Origin: CAZIVO01 sp964542765
GTDB lineage: Bacteria; Planctomycetota; UBA1135; UBA2386
Direction: 5' to 3'
Assembly (NCBI GenBank): GCA_964542765.1
Contig: CAZIVO010000005.1
Location: forward strand, 1 to 64,000
DNA: 64,000 nt
Shown here: positions 7,517 to 15,539 of the stretch, in pieces
Position numbering within the stretch: position 1 is the first letter of the stretch
How the letters are laid out: the number at the start of each line of letters is the position of its first letter
Position numbers and translations under genes: made by a program
The notes under the pieces: generated by a model
What the model saw: the letters and a program-made list of their open reading frames with translations, nothing else
Told to the model about the DNA's origin: nothing
Databases searched by the model: none

Positions 7517-10392
7517 GATGCCTTCTCCGTCCCGTCATCCGGCAGCATGAGCTGACGGGAAGATTTCTTTGCGAGTTCGAAGTAGCGGCGGAGTTCGGCT
7601 CGCTCGTCCTTTCCGACGCGTTCGTGACTCGGAGGGTGGAGGCGCCGGCAGGCCAGGCGGAAGTCGCACCACGAGCAATGCTGAGGGTCAGGGGCGGGCA
7701 CGAAGGCTCCGCTGGTCCGCAATTCTGCCAGGACGGCGAGCGTTTCATCGATGGCCTCTCGCTTGCTGCCAACCATCCAGCCTGCGCAGTCGGCGAGCAT
7801 CGAGCGCGAGGCTTGCTCGTCATTTGCCGATGCCGCGGGTCGGATCTTGCGTATTTCGAGTTCTGCCGGGCCATCTCCATCACTTTGGTGCAGCAACAGG
7901 CCGTAAGCGATGAGCTGGGGTTTGCGGCCCTTCAAGATCATGGCCGTGTTGGTTTGTTTGTCGGGATTGGCACCGGTCTTGTAGTCGATGACACGACCGT
8001 CACCATCGGCCAGCCGGTCGATGCGATCAACGCGGCCGCGCAGGGGCAGAGCGACCGGGGATCCGTTGGGGCGTGCAGGCTCGAGTATTCCCTCGATGTT
8101 CCGTTCGAAATCGATGGGCCGGGAACCGTCTTGGCTCATGATCTCGAGGTCGAAGCGGATGGCTTCTTCGATGGCCTGCCACCATTTTTTTTCGAACAGG
8201 TCGCGCAGCACAGGGATCTCGCATCGATGGATGGCAGGTTCGTCGCGGAGTTGCTCTCCGAAGGTTGTCCTGGCGAGGTTCAGGATCTCGGAAGCCAGCG
8301 TCGTCGGGTCTTCGGCGGCTCCGAGGCGGTCGCGGAAGGATCGCAATGCGTTCTCCATGACCTCGTGGACGATGGAGCCGGCGCGATCGGCAGGCAGTGA
8401 CAAGGGATCTGGATCCCTGGGCAAGGGGCGCAAGCCCATCGCTCGCGAGAACAGATATTGCTGCGGGCAGGTCGCGAGTTTCTCCAGTGCATACATGGAC
8501 TCGGCCCGTGTCAGGTCCACGAGTGCTGGAGAAACGACGCCATCACGGCCGAGATCATCCGAGGAGAATGTTTCGAGCCCTTGTGCGCGAGCGAGAACCT
8601 TGGCGCCGGTATCTCCTGCGACCTCGGCGATCTCCTGTGCCGAAGCCTTTTGCAAGGCCAGATCGATGAGGCAAAGGTCGCGAGGGCAGATGCCCGTCTC
8701 GATCCGCATCTTCGCGCGCTGGCCAGGGTGGGTGGGTTCGTATGTGGGCTGGGGCCATTGCGGTTCAAGCTCCTCGAGCCAGGGGCTGGCGGACGTGGCC
8801 TTGCCGCGCCCGTCCCGCCGTGGTCGGCTGATGATGGCCGTGTCGGCTCCTTGAGCCAGACAGGATTCGAGCAGTTTGCGCTCGCGTTCACGGGCGATCT
8901 CGGCGGAGGCCATGCCGGGGATCGAGGCTCGAAGGGGATCGGTCAGGAACTGTGTGCTGGGCGATGGTCCGGGGATGGCATCGCGGTGGAGGCCGAGCAG
9001 GTGGATGTGCCGGGCGGGATAGGCGGGCAGATCCTTGTATTCGATGAGATGTACGCCGATGCCCGAGTCCATGGCCAAGCCGCGTTTGCTCAGGAGGTCA
9101 TGCAGCTCACCCAGGAAGTCTTCGTCCTTCGCGCCTGCCGGATCTATCAAGGAGATGCTTTGCAGGCATGCCTCGATCCGTGCGGCACAATCTTTCTCGC
9201 GTGCCGCGGATGTAGGAGTTCGCAGGAGTGCTTGCTGGGTCTGGCGCAGGAGGTCGGCACGAGCCTTGAAGGTCAGGGTCTTGCCGTTGGTGTTCGCGAG
9301 GTCTGCGATCTGCAAGAGTTGCGCGGCAGCACTGGGCGCCTTCTCGCATAGTTCGTTCAAGAGGGTTCGGGTGTCCTCGTTTCGCCCATGCAGTCGTTGT
9401 TCGCGCGAGAAGACCTCCAAGCAGTGTAGTTCCTGGGGAGGGATGGGATCGCGGAGGAGGGGAGATCCGGCAATGGCTGCCCAACTCGATCGCGATGCCG
9501 TGCCGAAGAGGATCTGGGCGAGGTGCGAGCACAGGGCAGCGCGCGGTTCACCGAGCAGGGATGTTTCGGCCTTCGGTCGCACGGGCACACCTTCGCATGC
9601 GAAGGCATGCACGATGTAAGGGACATATTCGCCGAGGCTTGGAGCGGCCAGTGCCATCTCGTTGAGCGGCACGCCGCGTGCGGATGCATCCATGCACAAG
9701 TGTGCCGCGAGTCGTAACTCAGCACCGAGGTCCGCAGCCAGATGGTGATGTTGTTCTTTGGCCGGGACCGGTTCTTCGGATCGGATGCGCAGGGCAGCAC
9801 CGGCTTCGGCGGCTGCGGTCAGGAGTCGCACCACATCGCCTTCGAGGTGGGGGACTCCAGCGACCAGGATATGTACCGGCCAGTGTTTCTTGCGGGCGAG
9901 GGTTTCGGTGGCGAGTTCGATCATTCGGGCTGGTGTGCGTCGGTTTCGTGTCCGCGACCTGAAATCTTCGGTGATCTCGTTCAGTTCGATCGACCAGGGG
10001 TCATCCAGGACCATCTCGTAAGGACCGGCATGCTGCAGTTCCTTGACCGCCGCCAGGAGTTCTGCCAGTGCCGCGGGGAAGGCTGCGGCGTAACGTGCAA
10101 CTGCTCCTTGGCGCCCTATCAGGCAATCCCTGAGGATTTCGCGCTCCTCGAGCGGGTCCATCGACTGGCTCGGAGCGGCGACTCCGAAGTGCTGGAGACA
10201 GGCGCTCGCCAGGGCTTGGGCATTCGAAAAGGAGACGCCGAGAAGGGCGTTTCCTCCGGCCAGGACCGCTTGGCGCTGTGCGGCAGCGGCGCGCGCAGAG
10301 CTTGTGAGGATGATTGCTTCACCACCATCGGTTTTGCTCAACTCATCGAGGAGCCATTGCGTGAGGGGGTGTGGTTTGGTTGTAGACCGCAA
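7513..10392 (-). CDS. AddB-like helicase/nuclease subunit
   Basis: A 959-residue protein whose C-terminal third is a PD-(D/E)XK nuclease domain: GRVDRID, then RVIDYKTGA. It has the four-cysteine iron-sulfur staple of AddB-type nucleases, with one Cys in LATCPQQY and three in HCSWCDFRLAC (C-x2-C-x5-C). The N-terminus (GGEAIILTSSARAAAAQRQ) occupies the usual Walker A place but lacks GxGKT, so ATPase activity there is probably lost, as in RecC and many Gram-negative AddB proteins. The TTG start at 10392 has no Shine-Dalgarno but has TACCTT six bases upstream, suggesting leaderless translation. It forms an operon with the AddA-like gene and is divergent from the gene at 10425. Confidence 0.82.
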   Translation of the reverse strand: MRSTTKPHPLTQWLLDELSKTDGGEAIILTSSARAAAAQRQAVLAGGNALLGVSFSNAQALASACLQHFGVAAPSQSMDPLEEREILRDCLIGRQGAVARYAAAFPAALAELLAAVKELQHAGPYEMVLDDPWSIELNEITEDFRSRTRNRRTPARMIELATETLARKKHWPVHILVAGVPHLEGDVVRLLTAAAEAGAALRIRSEEPVPAKEQHHHLAADLGAELRLAAHLCMDASARGVPLNEMALAAPSLGEYVPYIVHAFACEGVPVRPKAETSLLGEPRAALCSHLAQILFGTASRSSWAAIAGSPLLRDPIPPQELHCLEVFSREQRLHGRNEDTRTLLNELCEKAPSAAAQLLQIADLANTNGKTLTFKARADLLRQTQQALLRTPTSAAREKDCAARIEACLQSISLIDPAGAKDEDFLGELHDLLSKRGLAMDSGIGVHLIEYKDLPAYPARHIHLLGLHRDAIPGPSPSTQFLTDPLRASIPGMASAEIARERERKLLESCLAQGADTAIISRPRRDGRGKATSASPWLEELEPQWPQPTYEPTHPGQRAKMRIETGICPRDLCLIDLALQKASAQEIAEVAGDTGAKVLARAQGLETFSSDDLGRDGVVSPALVDLTRAESMYALEKLATCPQQYLFSRAMGLRPLPRDPDPLSLPADRAGSIVHEVMENALRSFRDRLGAAEDPTTLASEILNLARTTFGEQLRDEPAIHRCEIPVLRDLFEKKWWQAIEEAIRFDLEIMSQDGSRPIDFERNIEGILEPARPNGSPVALPLRGRVDRIDRLADGDGRVIDYKTGANPDKQTNTAMILKGRKPQLIAYGLLLHQSDGDGPAELEIRKIRPAASANDEQASRSMLADCAGWMVGSKREAIDETLAVLAELRTSGAFVPAPDPQHCSWCDFRLACRRLHPPSHERVGKDERAELRRYFELAKKSSRQLMLPDDGTEKAS

Positions 10393-10398
10393 GCTATC

Positions 10399-10404
10399 AA
10401 GGTA
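10399..10404 (-). promoter_or_regulatory. -10 box (TACCTT) for the addB-like gene
   Basis: TACCTT lies on the minus strand exactly six bases before the TTG start at 10392, so the start codon would be at or next to the first base of the transcript. No convincing -35 hexamer is visible. Confidence 0.4.
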
Positions 10405-10424
10405 CCGTTTGCTCGCGAGGATTC

Positions 10425-11204
10425 ATGGATGTCCTGTTGATCAGTAGTCGAAGCAGCGGTCCCGAGCCTCATCCCAGCGGTGTCGGAGCCCTGGAGATGG
10501 CGTCTTCGCTCGCTTCAGCGGGGCATGCGGTGCGCTGGATCTGCCCGGCGGGTTCGGGGAAAGCTGGAGAACTTGCGGTGCCCGGCAATGTTGAACAGAT
10601 CCGGATCTCTTCCCAGGCTCCGCCTTTTCACGAGGTTCAGGGTCAACTTGCAGATCTTGAACTGGAACGCATCTTGTGTGGGGAGATCCGTCGCCGCTTG
10701 CCGGATATCGTTCATCAGGTCGGTTTCGGGGGGGAGGCCTCGGTGATGTTGCCCTGGATTGCGGATCGGCTCGGAAGCCACTCCATCGTGACCCTGGTCT
10801 CGCGTGAAGAATTCCTCTGTCACAAGGGCGTCCTCGTTAATGAGCGGGGTGACGCTTGTCAGGAATGGGAAAATCCCCAGCGCTGTGTCGAATGTTGCCA
10901 TACACCATCCCCGGGGGGGCTGACGGCGCGACAGGCTTTCTTGGCGCGCTGGATGCGCTGGTTCCCGGCCCTTTCTCGCTACCCACAGGTGCCCGACTTC
11001 GAGATTCGCCGCGATCTTTTGGTCGGCGGCCTCCTGCCGGCAACTCTCGTGCTCGTCGCCAGCGAGGATGATGCGGCGATGGTCTCAGCGATGGGAGTGC
11101 CGCGGTCTTCGATCGAGCTGTCGCCTCGTTCGGGCGATGTCGAGGCCTTGCTGGCGATCCACGATCTCGCCCTGGAGCGAGCCGTAAAGGTTGCTCGGGC
11201 GTAG
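10425..11204 (+). CDS. glycosyltransferase-4-like N-terminal domain protein (lone domain)
   Basis: A 259-residue protein resembling only the N-terminal half of a GT-B glycosyltransferase. It begins MDVLLISSRSSG and has the SGVGALEMASSLASAGH acceptor-domain helix. In the middle, the segment FLCHKGVLVNERGDACQEW followed by RCVECC matches the cysteine-rich loop found in many GT4 enzymes. The C-terminal donor-binding domain with its E-x7-E motif is missing: after LLVGGLLPATLVLVASEDDAAMV the protein ends within 50 residues. It may act with another subunit, be a binding protein, or be a decayed gene, though the frame is intact. GAGGATT lies just before the ATG at 10425. It is divergent from the AddB-like gene and convergent with folA. 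Confidence 0.6.
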   Translation: MDVLLISSRSSGPEPHPSGVGALEMASSLASAGHAVRWICPAGSGKAGELAVPGNVEQIRISSQAPPFHEVQGQLADLELERILCGEIRRRLPDIVHQVGFGGEASVMLPWIADRLGSHSIVTLVSREEFLCHKGVLVNERGDACQEWENPQRCVECCHTPSPGGLTARQAFLARWMRWFPALSRYPQVPDFEIRRDLLVGGLLPATLVLVASEDDAAMVSAMGVPRSSIELSPRSGDVEALLAIHDLALERAVKVARA

Positions 11205-11213
11205 CCGTCACCG

Positions 11214-11705
11214 TCAAGAGCGGCGACAGTAGCGGCGGATGCTGAAGGCGTATTCGTGGCGATCGTCTTTCTCATGAGACCGGTCGTCAGCCAGTTCCCA
11301 CTCATCCCAGTCGATCTCCCCAAAAAGCACGTCGCCCTCCACTTCTGCATGCACCAGGGTAACGCAGAGTTCATCGGCCCTGGGCAAGGCGAGGTGGTAG
11401 ATCCCGGCGCCGCCGACGATGAAGACTTTTTCGGCATCCTTGGCAGCGTCGAGAGCTTCGTCCAAGGAGTGTGCGATGGTGACGTTGTCGGCCTCGAATT
11501 GTTGATTTCGAGTCACCACGATTGACCGTCGGTCAGGCAGAGCTCTGCGCCCGATGGAGTCGAAGGTGCGGCGACCCATCACGATGGTATGGCCGCTGGT
11601 AAGGCGTTTGAAATGCGAGAGGTCTTCGGGAAGGTGCCACGGCAGCCCGTTTTCCTTGCCGATGACGTGGTTTTCGGACATCGCCCAGATGAGCGAGATC
11701 TTCAT
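11214..11705 (-). CDS. folA: dihydrofolate reductase
   Basis: A 163-residue enzyme that reduces dihydrofolate to tetrahydrofolate with NADPH. The N-terminus ISLIWAMSENHVIGKENGLPW and the active-site segment HLPEDLSHFKRLT (with the catalytic Asp), the cofactor-binding VMGRRTFDSIGR and the VFIVGGAGIY segment are all present. Length is normal. Its ATG overlaps the stop codon of thyA by four bases, so synthesis is coupled to thymidylate synthase, which makes the dihydrofolate that this enzyme recycles. It converges with the gene ending at 11204, leaving only nine bases between stops. Confidence 0.96.
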   Translation of the reverse strand: MKISLIWAMSENHVIGKENGLPWHLPEDLSHFKRLTSGHTIVMGRRTFDSIGRRALPDRRSIVVTRNQQFEADNVTIAHSLDEALDAAKDAEKVFIVGGAGIYHLALPRADELCVTLVHAEVEGDVLFGEIDWDEWELADDRSHEKDDRHEYAFSIRRYCRRS

Positions 11706-12496
11706 ACCGCTACCGGTGCCTTGATGTGAGGCCAGGGGTCGTAGTCAGTCAATTCGAAGCTCTCGTAGCGGAAATCGAAAAGCGACTTCACGCTCGGATC
11801 GATCTTCATGGTCGGCAGGCTGCGTGGGTCGCGCTCGAGTTGCATGCGCGTTTGCTCGAGATGGTTGCGGTAGAGGTGTGCATCGCCGAGCGTATGCACG
11901 AATTCGCCCGGTTTCAGACCCGAGACCTGTGCCACCATGAGGGTGAGCAGCGCGTAGGAAGCTATGTTGAAGGGTACGCCAAGAAAGATGTCGGCGCTGC
12001 GCTGGTAGAGCTGGCAGGAGAGCTTTCCCTGTGCGACCCAGAACTGGAAGAGCAGATGGCAGGGCGGCAGTGCCATCCGGTCCAGGTCACCGACGTTCCA
12101 TGCACTGACGATGATCCTCCGCGAGTAAGGGTCTCCCTTGATCTGCTCGAGCGCCCTGGTGATCTGGTCGACACAGCCACCGTCGGGGGTTGGCCAGGAG
12201 CGCCACTGGTGGCCGTAGACGGGTCCCAACTCACCGGCCTCATCCGCCCACTCATTCCAGATCGAGACACCGTGCTCGTTCAGATAGTCGATGTTCGTGT
12301 CGCCGCGAAGAAACCACAGCAGTTCATGAATGATGGATCGGAGGTGGAGTTTCTTGGTTGTTACCAGGGGAAATCCGGCCTGGAGATCGAAGCGCATCTG
12401 ATGGCCGAAGACTCCGAGCGTTCCGGTTCCGGTCCGGTCATCACGATCGACACCGGTTTCCAGGACGCGGCGCATCAGGTCGAGGTATTGCTTCAT
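11702..12496 (-). CDS. thyA: thymidylate synthase
   Basis: A 264-residue protein, the same length as the E. coli enzyme. It converts dUMP and methylene-tetrahydrofolate to dTMP and dihydrofolate. Visible motifs include DRTGTGTLGVFGHQMRFDL near the N-terminus, the DPYSRRIIVSAWN segment, the catalytic cysteine in ALPPCHLLFQFWV, the nucleotide-binding QRSADIFLGVPFNIASYA and HTLGDAHLYRNH. It ends with the usual APVAV. It is followed by overlapping folA, the classic pairing. There is no Shine-Dalgarno sequence ahead of the ATG at 12496. Confidence 0.98.
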   Translation of the reverse strand: MKQYLDLMRRVLETGVDRDDRTGTGTLGVFGHQMRFDLQAGFPLVTTKKLHLRSIIHELLWFLRGDTNIDYLNEHGVSIWNEWADEAGELGPVYGHQWRSWPTPDGGCVDQITRALEQIKGDPYSRRIIVSAWNVGDLDRMALPPCHLLFQFWVAQGKLSCQLYQRSADIFLGVPFNIASYALLTLMVAQVSGLKPGEFVHTLGDAHLYRNHLEQTRMQLERDPRSLPTMKIDPSVKSLFDFRYESFELTDYDPWPHIKAPVAV

Positions 12497-12935
12497 TGCG
12501 AGGTGGGCCCGCTAGCGGACTGTCACGTGCTTACCGCTCGGCGGCCTGTTTTGCCACCCTTGGGTCTGGTGGAGCGGCTCAGATTGCGAGTTTTGCTGAC
12601 CGTATGGCGTGCAGCCAGACCTGATTTTGTCGTGAGGGGGGGGGTGATTAAAAGAGGACGGACCAATCCCACCGGATCAGTCCGCCCATCAGCACTTCAG
12701 ATTCACTCATCCCAAGCGGTTCTCGCCTACCGCTGCCAGGAGAGGGCCACCGGAGTGACCTCTTATATGTGTGCCCGAGACGCTGTGCCGACGATGGTTT
12801 TTCATTCGGCGCCCAAAGAATCGCGATCGTCGGCTCGGAGGATTTGATGGGAATCGGCCTAAGTCATTCTAATAAAGTATCTAATGACGATTCCTGGGTC
12901 GCTTGGGGATATCCCAGGGGCCGGCGATAACGAGT
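12497..12935. other. 439-base intergenic region upstream of thyA
   Basis: No credible gene is seen here; the open frames crossing it are shadows. The left part should hold the thyA-folA promoter, but no convincing -35/-10 pair stands out. The right end, downstream of the small gene at 12936, has two short hairpins: GTCATT/AATGAC (12863-12888) and CCTGGG/CCCAGG (12893-12918). Read on the minus strand they could end the trxB-side transcript, but there is no strong T-run. Confidence 0.4.
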
Positions 12936-13157
12936 TCAATCGACTTGTACGCAGAGCCATCGATAGGCATCGACCGTGGCGGTCCAGGACGAGTATTCGT
13001 TGCGGTCGGGGATGAGCATCGTCAATTCTTCAACGATCGCCAGGCATTCCACCGCGAAGCTCGGCGATTCGCCATTTCGTGCCGCATAAGTTGCGATGTC
13101 GTTGAGCTGGCGAAAAAGTTCGTGGATCCGCTCCTGCTTGAAGGTTCCTAACATCAT
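12936..13157 (-). CDS. small hypothetical protein
   Basis: A 73-residue protein beginning MMLGTFKQERIHELFRQL and rich in predicted helix, with no membrane segment or signal peptide. The ATG at 13157 is preceded by AGAGG at about five bases, which favours it over an upstream in-frame TTG at 13184. It lies 40 bases downstream of trxB on the same strand and could share its transcript. No family is recognised. Its existence as a gene is moderately supported by the start signal and the sensible amino-acid composition. Confidence 0.45.
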   Translation of the reverse strand: MMLGTFKQERIHELFRQLNDIATYAARNGESPSFAVECLAIVEELTMLIPDRNEYSSWTATVDAYRWLCVQVD

Positions 13158-13197
13158 TGGCCTCTGCCTCTGTATAGCAGGCAAGAGGCCTGGGGTT

Positions 13198-14139
13198 TCA
13201 GCTGTGGGAGTGAGATTCGAGCCAGCGCTCGGTTTCGATCGCGGCCATACAGCCGGTCCCAGCGGCGGTTACGGCTTGTCGGTAGTAGCTGTCCATGCAG
13301 TCGCCACAGGCGAATACGCCATCAACGTTGGTGGCCGCGCGGCCCGGGACCGTCTTGATGTAGCCGCCCTCATCCATGTCGAGGGCATCGGCGAAGATCG
13401 TGGTATTGGGCTTGTGTCCGATCGCCAGGAAGAGTCCTTCGGAGGTTACCCGGCGGGCCTCACCGGTCTTGGTGTCGGCGATCTCGAGGCCCGTGACCTT
13501 TCCCTCTTCCACGTCGAAGACATTGGTGACTTGGCTGTTCCAGAGGATCTCGATCTTCGGGTTTTCCTGTGCTCGGTTGGCCATGATCTTGCTTGCGCGA
13601 AACGCGTCGCGGCGAACGACCATCGAGACCTTGGTCGCGAAGCGAGTCAAGAAGGTGGCTTCTTCACAGGCCGAGTCACCACCGCCGACGACATGGACAT
13701 GCTTGTCACGGAAGAAGAATCCGTCGCAAGTAGCACAGGCCGAGACGCCGCGTCCTTGCAGGGCGAGTTCATTTTCGAGGCCGAGGTAGAGTGCCGAGGC
13801 TCCGGTCGAAATGATGAGGGTTTCTGACTCGTAGGTTTCACCGCTGCTGCTCGTGACCTTGAAGGGCCTCGAACTCATGTCAACCTTTTCGGCTGTCTCG
13901 TAGCGGACCTCCGTGCCGAATCGTTCAGCCTGGGCCTTGAACTCCTCCATCAGTTCCGGCCCGGTGATGCCCTCTCGAAACCCGGGATAGTTTTCGACTT
14001 CCGTGGTGATTGTCAGCTGGCCACCAGGTTGGTTGCCCGCCAGCAAGAGGGGTTCGAGGGTGGATCGGGCGGCGTAGATACCGGCGGTGTAGCCGGCCGG
14101 CCCGGAACCGAGGATCATGGTCTTGCGAACGTTGGACAT
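13198..14139 (-). CDS. trxB: thioredoxin reductase
   Basis: A 313-residue flavoprotein that passes electrons from NADPH to thioredoxin. It has the FAD-binding GSGPAGYTAGIYAARS at the N-terminus, the redox-active CATC in GVSACATCDGFFF (about residues 135-138), the NADPH-binding VVGGGDSACEEA and the C-terminal FACGDCMDSYYRQAVTAAG segment. Length and domain order are standard for the low-molecular-weight bacterial enzyme. No thioredoxin gene lies next to it. The ATG at 14139 lacks a clear ribosome binding site. Confidence 0.96.
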   Translation of the reverse strand: MSNVRKTMILGSGPAGYTAGIYAARSTLEPLLLAGNQPGGQLTITTEVENYPGFREGITGPELMEEFKAQAERFGTEVRYETAEKVDMSSRPFKVTSSSGETYESETLIISTGASALYLGLENELALQGRGVSACATCDGFFFRDKHVHVVGGGDSACEEATFLTRFATKVSMVVRRDAFRASKIMANRAQENPKIEILWNSQVTNVFDVEEGKVTGLEIADTKTGEARRVTSEGLFLAIGHKPNTTIFADALDMDEGGYIKTVPGRAATNVDGVFACGDCMDSYYRQAVTAAGTGCMAAIETERWLESHSHS

Positions 14140-14273
14140 CGGGGCTGATTGAGTGTTGGGGAAGAGGACTCCTTCCGAAATTAGCCCAAAGGTGTCCGTG
14201 GACGGGAGGGGATTCTTCGGATCTCGACACCGGAAGGTTGCAGTATCTGCAGCCCGAAACGCGGTTCAGCCCT

Positions 14274-14651
14274 CTACTGCTGGTGGAATCCTGCCGTCGC
14301 GATCAGGTCGACGCGATACTCGCCATTTTCTCTTGCCACCACGAATCGCGAGGCTCGGTGGTTTTCGTTTGGATCCACGATCTTCAAGATCACGTTGGGG
14401 CGTTGGAGATTGCCACCGGTGACCAGCAACTTCTTGCTGGATTGGTCGAGGGGAATGGTATTGACCAGTTTCCGCGAGTCGCGGGTCAGGCACTTGTGCA
14501 GAGCATCGCGATCGCCTGTCAAGATCGCTCCCTGGAAGCGGGAGAAGGCGCTCCGCGCCTTCTCGATCTCTGCGGCATCAGACGAGCAGGCCGGCAGCAA
14601 GAGGCACAGGAGGATCAGGCAGGATGTCTTCACGAACGCGTTCACTCCCAT
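14274..14651 (-). CDS. small lipoprotein of unknown function
   Basis: A 125-residue protein with a type II signal: a hydrophobic stretch (CLILLCLLLPAC) ending in a lipobox cysteine at about residue 22, followed by SSDAAE. The mature part is about 100 residues and predicted alpha/beta, with the helix IEKARSAFSRFQGAILTGDRDAL and a terminal strand pair. That shape resembles small SnoaL/NTF2-like or DUF4878 lipoproteins, but no family can be named with confidence. In-frame GTG starts inside the signal region are alternatives to the ATG at 14651. It lies between the ABC ATPase gene and trxB on the same strand. Confidence 0.65.
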   Translation of the reverse strand: MGVNAFVKTSCLILLCLLLPACSSDAAEIEKARSAFSRFQGAILTGDRDALHKCLTRDSRKLVNTIPLDQSSKKLLVTGGNLQRPNVILKIVDPNENHRASRFVVARENGEYRVDLIATAGFHQQ

Positions 14652-14682
14652 ATCATCGGCTATTGGGGGCCTCGGACCTTAG

Positions 14683-15477
14683 TCAGTCGGTTTCGGCGGC
14701 GGCTGCAGACGAGCCCGAAGTGTCTCCCAGGATCTCTCGGGCTCTCACCGCCGGGTCTCCTGCTTGCGTGAGTTTCGCGAAGAGTCGCTCGAGGCTCGCG
14801 TCCGTGCCTACCTTGCGGCGGAGATCGTCGAGGGTCCCCGAGGCGAGGAGTCGCCCATGATCGATGACGGCCACACGGTCGGCGAGCGTTTCGACGACAT
14901 CCAGAAGGTGGCTGCAGTAGATGACCGTGCCACCGTCGCGAGCGAAGGCTCGGAGCACCTCCTTGAGCACCATGGTGGTCTCGACATCGAGTCCGGCGAG
15001 TGGCTCGTCGAGAACCAAGACGCGGGGGTCGGTGAGCAGAGAGGCTGCGAGTGCGACCTTCTGCGTCATCCCCTTGCTGAATCCTCCGATCGGTTCATGT
15101 CGGCGATCGAAGATCTGAAAGCCGCGCAGCAATCGCTCGCTGGTTGCGGCGATGGTTTCCTCGCTCATCGAGAACAGCCGCCCCTTCAAGGTGAGATATT
15201 CTTCGGAGGTCAGGGCCTCGTGCAGAGTTGCAACCTCGGGCAGGTACGAGACGATTCGACGCGCAGCTTGGGGATCATCGGTGAGGTTTTTCCCATCGAT
15301 GAGGATCGTTCCCGCATCCGGCTGGAGCAGGCCGACGATGCACTGCACGGTGGTGCTCTTGCCGGCACCGTTGGGCCCGAGCAGTGCCAGAATTTCGCCA
15401 CGCTCGACCGAGAGACTCAAAGAGTCAACGGCGACCAGATCGCCGTAGCACTTTCGGATTCCATCGAGCTTGATCAT
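14683..15477 (-). CDS. ABC transporter ATP-binding protein (ABC-2 type)
   Basis: A 264-residue ATPase with Walker A LGPNGAGKST (about residues 34-43), signature GFSKGMTQKVALA, Walker B VLVLDEPLAGLD and H-loop YCSHLLDVVE. The arrangement is that of DrrA/CcmA-like ATPases, which serve ABC-2 permeases. The last 35 residues are alanine- and serine-rich and may be a linker. No permease gene adjoins it, so its partner is elsewhere or it acts with another system. It is divergent from the sugar dehydrogenase gene, with 62 bases between starts. The lipoprotein gene follows by 31 bases and may be co-transcribed. Confidence 0.88.
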   Translation of the reverse strand: MIKLDGIRKCYGDLVAVDSLSLSVERGEILALLGPNGAGKSTTVQCIVGLLQPDAGTILIDGKNLTDDPQAARRIVSYLPEVATLHEALTSEEYLTLKGRLFSMSEETIAATSERLLRGFQIFDRRHEPIGGFSKGMTQKVALAASLLTDPRVLVLDEPLAGLDVETTMVLKEVLRAFARDGGTVIYCSHLLDVVETLADRVAVIDHGRLLASGTLDDLRRKVGTDASLERLFAKLTQAGDPAVRAREILGDTSGSSAAAAETD

Positions 15478-15539
15478 CGGTTCGCGGAGTTGTTGCGGGT
15501 TCTGTATGATCCCTGGCGATCAGATCTTGCGCAATCGTT

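Noticed and set aside
12640..12935. possible riboswitch or small RNA upstream of thyA
   Set aside because: Only two weak six-base stems were found, with no pattern of a known riboswitch.
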